Shown here in pieces: positions 1-7,873 of a DNA stretch of 64,000 nucleotides. The notes below the pieces were generated by a model. The model searched no databases. It saw only the letters and a list, made by a program, of their open reading frames with translations, and was not told the DNA's origin. A program made the position numbers and the translations under genes. Source of the DNA: Mediterraneibacter agrestimuris (GTDB taxonomy: Bacteria; Bacillota; Clostridia; Lachnospirales; Lachnospiraceae); contig NZ_CALPDG010000003.1 in NCBI RefSeq assembly GCF_943193195.1, positions 62,001-126,000 of the forward strand, read 5' to 3'. How positions within the stretch are numbered: position 1 is the first letter of the stretch; every line of letters begins with the position of its first letter.

Positions 1-105
1 ATCGTATACTTTTAGCTAGAAGTGTTCTTAATTAAGATTAAGAAACAAAGCTAATAAAAATGCAGCATAAATAATAAGAGCAAATAGTGGGTGAGGTGAA
101 AGTAT

Positions 106-1500
106 ATGAAAACAATAATCAAGAATGGAACTGTTGTGACATCCGGCGGCAGTTTTCCAGCGGATATTTTGATTGACGGAGAGAAAATTGTAAGTATTGG
201 AACGATTCAGAAGGAGTTGGATGGAGATGGCGAGGATGTACAGGTGATCGATGCCGCGGGAAAATATGTATTCCCGGGGGCGGTAGATGTACATACCCAT
301 ATGGATCTGGATGTAGGGATATCCCGTGCAGTTGACGATTTTTATGATGGAACGGTTGCGGCGGTATGCGGAGGAACGACATCCATCGTAGACCACATGG
401 CATTTGGTTCGGCGGGAATTCCGCTTCATTATATGTTCCGTGAGTATGAAAAATTAGCTGGTGGTAAGGCGGTTATCGACTATGGATTTCATGGAACGAT
501 GCAGCATCTGGATGATGAGATTCTGGCAGAGCTGGAAACAATGATGGCAGACGGTATTCCAAGTGTGAAGCTGTATATGACCTATAATTACAAGATGAAC
601 GACGCGGAGATCTTGCAGACATTGCGGAAAATGAAAGCAATTCATGGTATTACTGCATTTCACTGTGAGAATCATGATGTGACAGAGTTCCTTAAAAAAG
701 AGAACCGTGAGAAAGGAAATCTTGCGCCGATTTATCATGCAAAAAGCCGTCCGAATGCAGTAGAAGCGGAGGCTGTAGAGCGGGTTCTCAGACTGGCAAA
801 AATGGCGGGCAACGCACCGGTGTACATTGTACATTTATCCTGCAAGGAAAGTCTGGAGGCTGTCCGCAGGGCAAGAAGTGCCGGACAGAAGAATATCTTT
901 GTGGAGACGTGTCCGCAGTATCTGACATTGACAGAAGAACGGTATCTGGATGAAGACGGCTTGAAATACATCATGTCACCGCCTCTTCGTACACAGGAAG
1001 ATTGTGACGCTCTCTGGGAAGGCATCGACGATGGTTCTATTCAGGTTGTTGCTACAGATCATTGCCCATTTAATTATAGTAAGGAAAAACAGATGGGTAA
1101 GGATGATTTTACCTGCTGCCCGAATGGAGCTCCGGGGGTGGAAGAACGATTTTCGATTTTATTTTCCGAAGGTGTGAAGAAAGGAAGAATCACCTTGCAG
1201 CGTCTTGTAGAGGTGGCATGCGCCAATCCATGCAGAATATATGGTCTGGCGCCGGAAAAAGGAGATATTCAGCCGGGAGCGGATGCAGATATTGTAATTC
1301 TAGATCCTGATGCATCTTATATACTGAGCCATGACAGGATGCATGGAGCAGTGGATTACACCATGTATGAGGGCAAGGAAATACAGGGGGAGATTGAACT
1401 GGTTATGCAGAGAGGGAATGTACTGGTGAAAGATGATCAGTTTGTGGGTGAGAAGGGTCAAGGACGTTTTATCCACAGAAAACCTTATGCTGCATATTAA
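106..1500 (+). CDS. hydA: Dihydropyrimidinase / D-hydantoinase
   Basis: A 464-residue cytosolic amidohydrolase that opens the ring of dihydropyrimidines or 5-substituted hydantoins. The binuclear metal site of the family is visible: His63-Thr-His65 near the N-terminus, a carboxylatable Lys155 (SVKLYMTY), His186 (AFHCENHD), His243 (YIVHLSC) and Asp318 (VATDHCPF). Length is normal for the family. The ATG follows a GGTGAGGTGA ribosome-binding site. A tRNA-dihydrouridine synthase starts 21 bases after the stop, so the two may be cotranscribed. In gut Clostridia hydA homologues often sit in purine-degradation clusters, and the purine permease and adenine deaminase found 3-4 kb downstream fit that setting. 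The substrate cannot be fixed from sequence. Confidence 0.9.
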   Translation: MKTIIKNGTVVTSGGSFPADILIDGEKIVSIGTIQKELDGDGEDVQVIDAAGKYVFPGAVDVHTHMDLDVGISRAVDDFYDGTVAAVCGGTTSIVDHMAFGSAGIPLHYMFREYEKLAGGKAVIDYGFHGTMQHLDDEILAELETMMADGIPSVKLYMTYNYKMNDAEILQTLRKMKAIHGITAFHCENHDVTEFLKKENREKGNLAPIYHAKSRPNAVEAEAVERVLRLAKMAGNAPVYIVHLSCKESLEAVRRARSAGQKNIFVETCPQYLTLTEERYLDEDGLKYIMSPPLRTQEDCDALWEGIDDGSIQVVATDHCPFNYSKEKQMGKDDFTCCPNGAPGVEERFSILFSEGVKKGRITLQRLVEVACANPCRIYGLAPEKGDIQPGADADIVILDPDASYILSHDRMHGAVDYTMYEGKEIQGEIELVMQRGNVLVKDDQFVGEKGQGRFIHRKPYAAY

Positions 1501-1521
1501 AGTCAAATGGACAGGTGACAC

Positions 1522-2463
1522 ATGATGAAATTATATGCAGCACCATTGGAGGGGATTACGGGATATGTATTCCGTAACGCCTTCCATGCATGCTTTGACA
1601 ATGTTGATAAATACTTTATTCCCTTTATCCAGCCGAATCAAAGGGGGCATTTCAGTTCCAGAGAGAAGCAGGATGTAAAGCCAGAGAATAATCGGGGAAT
1701 GTATACAGTTCCGCAGATATTAACCAATTCTTCCGAGGATTTTCTGCGTACTGCATGGAAATTGCAGACTGCATATGGTTACAAAGAAATCAATCTGAAT
1801 TTAGGCTGTCCGTCTAAAACGGTGATTTCCAAAAAACGAGGTTCAGGATTTCTGGCATACCCAGAGGAGCTAGAGCAGTTTCTGGAAGGAATTTTTGAGA
1901 AAGCAGAAGTTGAGATTTCTATTAAGACAAGAATCGGAAAGGAAAGCCCAGATGAATTTGCCCGTATCTTAGAGATTTACAACAAGTTTCCAGTCAGAGA
2001 GTTGATCATACATCCAAGAGTGCAGACGGATTTCTATAAGAATCATCCGAATCTGGAAGTGTTTCAGATGGCATTGGATGCTTCTAAAGTTCCGGTTTGC
2101 TACAACGGAGATATTTTTTCGATAGAAGATTATCAACGATTTACAGAGCGGTTTCCTCAGATAGACCATATCATGCTGGGGCGGGGACTTTTGAAGAATC
2201 CGGGGCTGACAAGAGAAATCCGGCACCAGATTCCGTTGGATAAAGAAATCTTGAAAAAGTTTCATGATTGTCTGTACCAAGGGTACTGTCAGGTGCTGTC
2301 CGGGGACAGGACGATTCTGTTCAAGATGAAAGAATTGTGGGGATTTCTTGCACCGATCTTTACAGATTATGAGAAATATGCCAAGAAAATTAAGAAGTCG
2401 GAAAAACTTTGGGCATATGAAGACGTAGTGGAGAAATTGTTTGCAGAGCAGGATTTGGTTTAG
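1522..2463 (+). CDS. dus: tRNA-dihydrouridine synthase
   Basis: A flavin enzyme that reduces uridine to dihydrouridine in the D-loop of tRNAs. Family signatures appear in order: APLEGITGYVFR at the N-terminus, NLGCPSKTVISKKRGSG carrying the catalytic cysteine, IKTRIG, a His-Pro-Arg segment (IIHPRVQTDFY), VCYNGDI and IMLGRGLLKNPGL (phosphate binding). At 313 residues it is a normal Dus length; the subgroup is not assigned. The gene begins ATG ATG, so the start could be three bases later. It lies 21 bases after hydA and ends at a long hairpin terminator. Confidence 0.9.
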   Translation: MMKLYAAPLEGITGYVFRNAFHACFDNVDKYFIPFIQPNQRGHFSSREKQDVKPENNRGMYTVPQILTNSSEDFLRTAWKLQTAYGYKEINLNLGCPSKTVISKKRGSGFLAYPEELEQFLEGIFEKAEVEISIKTRIGKESPDEFARILEIYNKFPVRELIIHPRVQTDFYKNHPNLEVFQMALDASKVPVCYNGDIFSIEDYQRFTERFPQIDHIMLGRGLLKNPGLTREIRHQIPLDKEILKKFHDCLYQGYCQVLSGDRTILFKMKELWGFLAPIFTDYEKYAKKIKKSEKLWAYEDVVEKLFAEQDLV

Positions 2464-2570
2464 AAAAGAGGCTATTCGGAATGGCAGATTCACTACAATA
2501 TATATTGGAGTTTATTCAGATTCATAACTGTATATTGTATGTGGAGTCTGTTTCCCGAGCGCCTCTTTTT
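2464..2570. terminator. Long bidirectional hairpin between dus and the DedA gene
   Basis: The outer stem AAAAGAGGC (2464-2472) pairs with GCCTCTTTT (2561-2569). Inner complementary arms include CAGATTC with GAGTCTG and ACAATATA with TATATTGT. T-runs lie on both outer ends, and the convergent genes on each side fit a shared terminator. Confidence 0.6.
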
Positions 2571-2582
2571 TGAAATACATTT

Positions 2583-3203
2583 TTAGTTTGTTTTTGTAAT
2601 ATTCTTTTTTATAAACCGGTACAGTAATATTCCAGCACCGATTAACAGCAGTATCCGTACGATTCCTGAATAGCGCTCTGTATAAATTAGTACAGTTTCC
2701 CATGAAGCGCCAAGCGCCGCTCCGAGAGATACCAAAAGGATATTCCATACGGTACTTCCGATTGTGGTGTAAATGAGAAAGACTACGAGATTCATATCTG
2801 CCATTCCTGCCGGAACAGAAACGAGACTGCGGACAATCGGGATACATCTCCCGAAGAGAATCATTTTCTTTCCATGTCGTTCAAAAGATGCAAGGGTTTT
2901 TTCTACATCATTTTTTTCAAATCCAAGCCGCCGGAATAGTTTGCTTTCCATAACATTTCCAAGCCGTTCCGGATTCAGAGCCATTCCTACACGGTACAGT
3001 ACAAGCGCTCCGATTAAAGAGCCGATTGTAGAAAATATGACGACTCCCGGTACGGTCAGTGCTGTATAAGTTGTCATAAAGCCGCCGAAAGTCAGAATGA
3101 CTTCAGAAGGGATTGGGGGAAATATGTTTTCCACGGCTATCAGCAGACAGACACCCAGATAACCGCAGGAATTCATAATTGAAATCAAGACTTCCTGTAT
3201 CAT
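2583..3203 (-). CDS. DedA family membrane protein
   Basis: A 206-residue integral membrane protein of the DedA/SNARE-associated (VTT) family, proposed lipid scramblases or proton-coupled transporters that support envelope homeostasis. The family motif ENIFPPIPSE lies near residue 30 and the second signature FGRCIPIVRSLVSVPAG near residue 120. Hydrophobic segments flank both and two more lie towards the C-terminus, which ends in the basic run RFIKKNITK. AGGAAC precedes the ATG. It is a single leftward gene between two rightward units. The function of this copy is not known. Confidence 0.85.
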   Translation of the reverse strand: MIQEVLISIMNSCGYLGVCLLIAVENIFPPIPSEVILTFGGFMTTYTALTVPGVVIFSTIGSLIGALVLYRVGMALNPERLGNVMESKLFRRLGFEKNDVEKTLASFERHGKKMILFGRCIPIVRSLVSVPAGMADMNLVVFLIYTTIGSTVWNILLVSLGAALGASWETVLIYTERYSGIVRILLLIGAGILLYRFIKKNITKTN

Positions 3204-3243
3204 ATTTAAGTTCCTTTCTGAATTTGAATGAAAAAGATTCCCG

Positions 3244-3347
3244 TAATGAAGTAATGACAGCGATATATCCAGCCCCCGCCGAAGGTGACTTAAAATGGGC
3301 TGGATACTGTTACTGGAGCACCCGTAGGGTGTGAACAGTAACAGTAT
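3244..3347. repeat. Dispersed intergenic repeat, copy A
   Basis: Bases 3245-3303 match the reverse complement of 12953-13012, with 23 of 24 identical at one end and a perfect 17-base block (GACTTAAAATGGGCTGG) at the other. A hairpin follows directly: ATACTGTTACTG (3304-3315) pairs with CAGTAACAGTAT (3336-3347) around an inner CACCC/GGGTG stem. The hairpin part also resembles 7657-7694. This is noncoding sequence in a promoter region. Confidence 0.7.
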
Positions 3348-3378
3348 ATGTTTTCGTTTTTTATTTCATGCATTTTCC

Positions 3379-3427
3379 TTGACAAAAAAAGATGTGGCTG
3401 TTAGTATGGTATTAAGGTAATACCATA
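3379..3427 (+). promoter_or_regulatory. Promoter and operator of the GntR gene
   Basis: TTGACA (3379-3384), a 17-base spacer and TAGTAT (3402-3407) form a good sigma-A promoter. A perfect inverted repeat, TATGGTATTA-AGG-TAATACCATA (3405-3427), overlaps the -10 box and start site. The same TAATACCATA half-site recurs before the permease gene at 4302-4311, which points to autoregulation and control of the downstream genes. Confidence 0.75.
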
Positions 3428-3449
3428 TAAGGGTGCGAGGTCAATATTT

Positions 3450-4214
3450 ATGGAAATCCAGTCAATAGCCAGCGCTAATTTAAGCAGTCTGGTAAAGGAT
3501 CATCTGTATCAATATATCCGGGGGCTTGATCAGAAGGATAATATGAAATTACCGCCAGAGAATCAACTGGGAGCAAAGCTGGGAGTAAGCCGGGTAACGG
3601 TACGCCGTGCTTTGGACGAGCTGGAAAAAGAGGGGATCATTATAAGGATTCATGGAAGAGGAACCTTTGTGAATCCGGAGGCTTTGAAGATACAGGTGAA
3701 TTTGATGCCGGGAGAAGAGTTTACGCATCTGATTGAAAAGTGCGGATATAAGGCATCGTTTGAAGTAAGAGATATAAGGCGTAGGAAACCGGACAATAAA
3801 ACAGCACGGCTGCTGGAACTCGATACAGACGAAGAAATCTATGAAGTAGAAAAGCTATATTTTGCGGATCATCATCCGGCGATCATCAGTATTGATTCTT
3901 TTGCCTGCAGCCTGATAGGAGTTGAGCTGACCAAGGATGTGATGGGAAAGAAGTCAGTATTTGATATTTTGCATCAGTATGGCAGGAGTTTTATTGCAAG
4001 AGATAAGATCTGTATGGAAACAATGAATCGTAGGGAAATGGAACAAAGCTCCTTATGCGGAAAAGATATGGAATGCGACAGTGTGTTGGTTTTTTATGGA
4101 GAGAACTATAACCAGGATAATAAACTCGTGATGCTTGACAGAGAATATTATGATACAAACTATGTAAAATTTAGTCTCATGAGAGTGAAAAATATCCGAA
4201 GAACGGAAATATAA
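3450..4214 (+). CDS. GntR family transcriptional regulator (HutC subfamily, UTRA domain)
   Basis: A 254-residue repressor with an N-terminal winged helix (about residues 10-75; KLGVSRVTVRRALDELEKEGII is the recognition segment, followed by RIHGRGTFV) and a C-terminal UTRA ligand-binding domain (about 95-240). GCGAGG precedes the ATG. It lies upstream of the purine permease and adenine deaminase, and its probable operator occurs at both its own promoter and the permease leader. It most likely senses a purine or related metabolite; the ligand is an inference from context only. Confidence 0.88.
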   Translation: MEIQSIASANLSSLVKDHLYQYIRGLDQKDNMKLPPENQLGAKLGVSRVTVRRALDELEKEGIIIRIHGRGTFVNPEALKIQVNLMPGEEFTHLIEKCGYKASFEVRDIRRRKPDNKTARLLELDTDEEIYEVEKLYFADHHPAIISIDSFACSLIGVELTKDVMGKKSVFDILHQYGRSFIARDKICMETMNRREMEQSSLCGKDMECDSVLVFYGENYNQDNKLVMLDREYYDTNYVKFSLMRVKNIRRTEI

Positions 4215-4215
4215 G

Positions 4216-4285
4216 AGAAGTGGTTGTTTGGAGCATGCTGCTGAGAGAAATCTCTGGCAGCGCTTCATCAGCAAACTTCTTTTTT
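4216..4285 (+). terminator. Branched terminator after the GntR gene
   Basis: AGAAGT (4216-4221) pairs with ACTTCT (4275-4280), which is followed by a T-run. An inner stem GCTGC..GCAGC encloses AGAGA/TCTCT. It separates the regulator from the permease-deaminase pair. Confidence 0.6.
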
Positions 4286-4299
4286 ATAAAAACAAAAAA

Positions 4300-4319
4300 G
4301 GTAATACCATATTACCATA
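4300..4319 (+). promoter_or_regulatory. Second GntR operator candidate, before the permease
   Basis: Two tandem half-sites, TAATACCATA (4302-4311) and TATTACCATA (4310-4319), match the half-site of the palindrome at the GntR promoter. They lie 26 bases before the permease ATG. Confidence 0.55.
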
Positions 4320-4344
4320 TTACAAAAGAAAAGGAGGAAAAAAG

Positions 4345-5706
4345 ATGGCAGCAAAGTTGAATCAGATTTTTCATTTGAAAGAAAGGGGAAGTAATGTAAG
4401 GACGGAAGTGCTGGCCGGACTGACTACGTTTTTGACTTGTGTTTACATAGTGGCGGTTAATCCGGGCATATTGGCGGCTGCGGGAATGGACACAAAGGCG
4501 GTATTCTGGGCAACTGCATTGTCGGCGGCAATAGCCTGTATCTGGATCGGTCTCTGGGCAAATCTTCCGTTTGCGTTAGCGCCGGCGATGGGATTGAATG
4601 CGTATTTTGCGTTTTATGTTTGTAATACGCTGGGACTTCCTTGGCAGAATGCATTGGCATGCGTAGCCATATCCGGTATTTTATTTATGTTTTTGAGTAT
4701 TTTTAAAGTACAACAGAGGATTGTAGATGCGATGCCTGAGTGTATTAAACATTCTGTCGGGGCTGGAATCGGATTTTTTATCGCATTTACAGGACTTATG
4801 CAAGCGGGAATTATCAAGGAATCGCCAGATACACTTCTGACATTGGGAGATTTGGCGAATCCAGGCGCGCTTCTGGCGCTCTTTGGGATTTTCCTGACGG
4901 CTGTTCTGGTTATCAAACGGGTACGCGGCGCAATGCTGATTGGAATTATGGTTGTGACTGTTCTGGGAATTATTGTGAAAAACCCGGAAACAGGGATGGC
5001 ATATACAATCATTCCGAAAAGTATTTTTTCTTTTGAAAATCCGGTGTCCGCTATGGCTCCAACCTTTGGAAAACTGACAATAAAAGGAATGTTTTCAGGT
5101 TCTCCGGAAATGGTTTTAGGGGTTGTCTTTGCCATTATCAGTTTCTTATTTGTGGATTTGTTTGATAGTATCGGAGTGCTTCTTGGTGTTTCTTCAAAAG
5201 CAGGTCTGGTGGATGAAAAAGGAAATATTCCATTTGCGGGAAAGGCATTGTTTGTATCAGCGGGCGGTGCGGCTGTCGGCGCAGTCTTAGGAACAAATAC
5301 AGTTACCATCTATGGAGCGGAAAGTGCAACCGGAATTTCAGAGGGGGGAAGAACTGGACTGACAGCTTGTGTAACTGGGTTTTTCTTCATTTTGACATTG
5401 TTTTTCTCACCGCTGTTTCTGATGATCCCGTCAGTAGCTACCGCACCGGCGCTGGTTATGGTAGGTATTTTTATGATTGAGCCGCTGCAAAGACTTCCAT
5501 TAGATGATGTAGCGATAGCGCTTCCTGTCTTTCTGACAGTAGCATTTATGCCGTTTACATATAACATTGCATATGGAATCTTGTTTGGATTAATCGGGTA
5601 TACGATAGGGCAGATCGCGGCAGGAAAAACAAAAGAGATTACAAAAACAGTGTGGGTACTGACGGCTATTTTTGTTGTATATCTGATATTGGATATTATA
5701 TTGTAG
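4345..5706 (+). CDS. NCS2 family purine permease (AzgA-like)
   Basis: A 453-residue inner-membrane transporter of the AzgA/GhxP branch of the nucleobase-cation symporter-2 family, which takes up adenine, guanine or hypoxanthine. N-terminal RTEVLAGLTTFLTCVYIVAVNP and PFALAPAMGLNAYFAF are typical of the branch, and the rest is a series of hydrophobic helices including VDLFDSIGVLLGVSSKAGL and TNTVTIYGAESATGISEGGRTGL. The ATG at 4345 follows a strong AAGGAGG; the frame stays open upstream to 4228 but without a ribosome-binding site. Adenine deaminase begins 12 bases after the stop, which makes adenine or hypoxanthine the likely cargo. Confidence 0.9.
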   Translation: MAAKLNQIFHLKERGSNVRTEVLAGLTTFLTCVYIVAVNPGILAAAGMDTKAVFWATALSAAIACIWIGLWANLPFALAPAMGLNAYFAFYVCNTLGLPWQNALACVAISGILFMFLSIFKVQQRIVDAMPECIKHSVGAGIGFFIAFTGLMQAGIIKESPDTLLTLGDLANPGALLALFGIFLTAVLVIKRVRGAMLIGIMVVTVLGIIVKNPETGMAYTIIPKSIFSFENPVSAMAPTFGKLTIKGMFSGSPEMVLGVVFAIISFLFVDLFDSIGVLLGVSSKAGLVDEKGNIPFAGKALFVSAGGAAVGAVLGTNTVTIYGAESATGISEGGRTGLTACVTGFFFILTLFFSPLFLMIPSVATAPALVMVGIFMIEPLQRLPLDDVAIALPVFLTVAFMPFTYNIAYGILFGLIGYTIGQIAAGKTKEITKTVWVLTAIFVVYLILDIIL

Positions 5707-5718
5707 GAGGATTTAAAA

Positions 5719-7500
5719 ATGCGGAGTTTTGAAGAAATAAAAAATACAATTGAAACGGGGCTTGGAAGGCACGTCTGTGATTTAAAACTGAAAAATATAC
5801 AGCTTGTAAATGTATTTTCTGGAGAGGTTTATCCGACAGATATTTATATAAAGAACAAACGGATTGTTTCCATTGATCCTGCGGCAGAACTTGAAGCAAA
5901 AGAAGTCATAGACGGAAAAGGTCAATACGCGCTTCCTGGTTTGATCGATGCACATATGCATTTTGAATCTACGATGCTGTCACCGGAGGCATTGGCTTCT
6001 GTAGTTGTTCCACAGGGTACGACTACATTGTGCGCTGATTTGATGGAAATTGCAAATGTAGCTGGCGAGGAGGGACTGCGTGCTATGCTGCAGTCTATGA
6101 ACAGACTGCCTTACAGGATGCTGATAGAAGTTTCTTCCAGGGTTCCGACAGCGCCAGGGCTTGAAACGACAGGAGCGGTTCTTGGGGCGGAAGAAGTAGC
6201 TAAGATTATGGATTGGGAAGAAAGTGTCAGTCTGGGAGAATTGGATCCGTCAAAGATTTTATTTGTAAAAGATGAATATATTCACAAAATTGCGGATACA
6301 CTTGCCCGGAGAAAGCTTGTAAATGGTCATGCAATTGGCCGGTTGGGACAGGAATTGAATATCTATGCCTCATCAGGGATATCAGATGATCATGAATGTG
6401 TTAATACAAATGAGATGATCGAACGTTTGAAGGTAGGGATGAAGGTGTTTATCCGGGAAGGAAGCAGTGAGCGAAATGTGGATGAGCTGATCAGAGGCGT
6501 AGTTGAGCAAAATCTGGATACGTCAAACCTGATGTTTTGTACAGATGATAAACATGCAAGAGAGATTCAGGTAGAAGGGCATATTAATTATAATGTATCA
6601 AGGGCGGTAGAATTAGGACTGGAGCCGATGAAAGCATTGCAGATGGCAACCATAAATACCGCAAAACATTTCCGCATGGAGGATGAAATCGGAAGTATTA
6701 CACCGGGAAGACTTGCCGATATCATTCTGGTAGAAGACTGGCATGATGTGAAACCGACGACGGTTATTTTTGAAGGAGAAGTAGTGGCACAGAATGAGAG
6801 GCTGATAAAGGAGTGTAAAGTCAGCGACTATCCAGAATGGCTTAAGCATACGGTAACCTTGAAGAATCCGATAACACCCACATCCTTTGCGGTTTCGTCA
6901 AAAAAGCCGGACGGAATGACGAGAATACATGTAATTGATATGATTCCAAGACAGATCATCAATCATCATATAATAGAAGAAGTACATGTCAAAGACGGGG
7001 TGATCCAGACGGAGACAGAGAGAGATATTCTGAAGCTGGCAGTTATAGAACGGTATGGTAAAAATGGAAATGTAGGGGTTGGCTTTGTACACGGCTTTGA
7101 ACTGAAAAAAGGGGCGTTGGCATATTCCATGTCCCATGATCATCATAATATCGTAGTAGTGGGAACAAATGATGAAGATATGGCTCTGGCAGTGAATGAA
7201 GTTGCCAGATTAAACGGAGGATTGTCGGTTGCCTGTGACGGAAAAGTCCTGAACAGTATGGAGCTTCCGATTGGTGGGTTAATGAGTGAAAAGTCAGCCG
7301 AAGAGGTAATGGCGCAGTTGGATATCCTGAACGCAGACGCCAGAAATCTAGGGTGTGGAATGGACGCTCCATTTATGTCGCTGAGTTTCATCTCTCTGCC
7401 GACCGTACCAGATTTGGGACTGACAGATCAAGGACTTGTAGATGTGCTGGCACATGAACTGATCGAGTTGGAAGCAGAAGAAACAGTACAGAATGATTAA
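5719..7500 (+). CDS. ade: Adenine deaminase
   Basis: A 593-residue amidohydrolase that converts adenine to hypoxanthine and ammonia in purine salvage and catabolism. The N-terminal metal motif DAHMHFESTMLSPE, the NGHAIG segment, SSGISDDHECV, and the C-terminal block with MSHDHHNIVVVG and GCGMDAPFMSLSFISLP are characteristic of bacterial Ade. AGGAGG lies just upstream of the ATG. It is paired with the purine permease 12 bases upstream, is probably under the GntR regulator, and ends at a strong terminator. Confidence 0.93.
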   Translation: MRSFEEIKNTIETGLGRHVCDLKLKNIQLVNVFSGEVYPTDIYIKNKRIVSIDPAAELEAKEVIDGKGQYALPGLIDAHMHFESTMLSPEALASVVVPQGTTTLCADLMEIANVAGEEGLRAMLQSMNRLPYRMLIEVSSRVPTAPGLETTGAVLGAEEVAKIMDWEESVSLGELDPSKILFVKDEYIHKIADTLARRKLVNGHAIGRLGQELNIYASSGISDDHECVNTNEMIERLKVGMKVFIREGSSERNVDELIRGVVEQNLDTSNLMFCTDDKHAREIQVEGHINYNVSRAVELGLEPMKALQMATINTAKHFRMEDEIGSITPGRLADIILVEDWHDVKPTTVIFEGEVVAQNERLIKECKVSDYPEWLKHTVTLKNPITPTSFAVSSKKPDGMTRIHVIDMIPRQIINHHIIEEVHVKDGVIQTETERDILKLAVIERYGKNGNVGVGFVHGFELKKGALAYSMSHDHHNIVVVGTNDEDMALAVNEVARLNGGLSVACDGKVLNSMELPIGGLMSEKSAEEVMAQLDILNADARNLGCGMDAPFMSLSFISLPTVPDLGLTDQGLVDVLAHELIELEAEETVQND

Positions 7501-7582
7501 TAAGAATAGAGTATGAAGAAGATATTACCGGGATGGTAACAAAAGCAATAGATTGTAGGAAATCTTGAATCATATATCCAAA

Positions 7583-7631
7583 GAGAGGGCAGAGTAAACG
7601 GTAGAAAATACCGGGGACTTTGCTCTTTTTT
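7583..7631 (+). terminator. Rho-independent terminator after ade
   Basis: AGGGCAGAGT..CGGTA pairs with TACCG..ACTTTGCTCT around a GAAA loop and is followed by six T residues. Confidence 0.8.
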
Positions 7632-7655
7632 AGCCTGCTCCGAAGTTATCAACAA

Positions 7656-7695
7656 ATGTTACTGTTCATACGCTATGGTACTCCAGTAACAGTAG
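7656..7695. repeat. Dispersed hairpin repeat, copy C (hairpin part only)
   Basis: GTTACTG pairs with CAGTAAC around a loop that begins TTCATACG. The sequence resembles the reverse complement of the copy A hairpin (3304-3347), and its GTTACTGTTCATACG matches the reverse complement of part of copy B near 13052-13066. It lies in the 370-base gap between ade and the M16 peptidase, which otherwise holds the ade terminator and the next gene's promoter. Confidence 0.5.
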
Positions 7696-7758
7696 CCAAC
7701 AAATTCACATGCGGGGAAATAAATTTTTTCTGCCCTTTTAAAGTCTACAGTGAGGTGA

Positions 7759-7801
7759 TATAATATACGCGAACACTCAAAACAGTCCACCGGACTGTTT
7801 T
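7759..7801 (+). promoter_or_regulatory. -10 box and leader hairpin of the M16 peptidase gene
   Basis: TATAAT at 7759-7764 lacks a clear -35 box. AAAACAGTCC (7779-7788) and GGACTGTTTT (7792-7801) then form a perfect 10-bp stem in the untranslated leader, about 72 bases before the start codon. A regulatory or terminator-like role is possible. Confidence 0.45.
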
Positions 7802-7873
7802 ATCGCATGCTTGGCAACAAAGAATCAAGAGGTGTAGTATATCGCAAACACGAAAAAGAAAGAGGTTAATTGA

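Noticed and set aside
4215-4344. Purine riboswitch before the permease
   Set aside because: The structure is a branched terminator; the conserved purine-aptamer loops are not visible.
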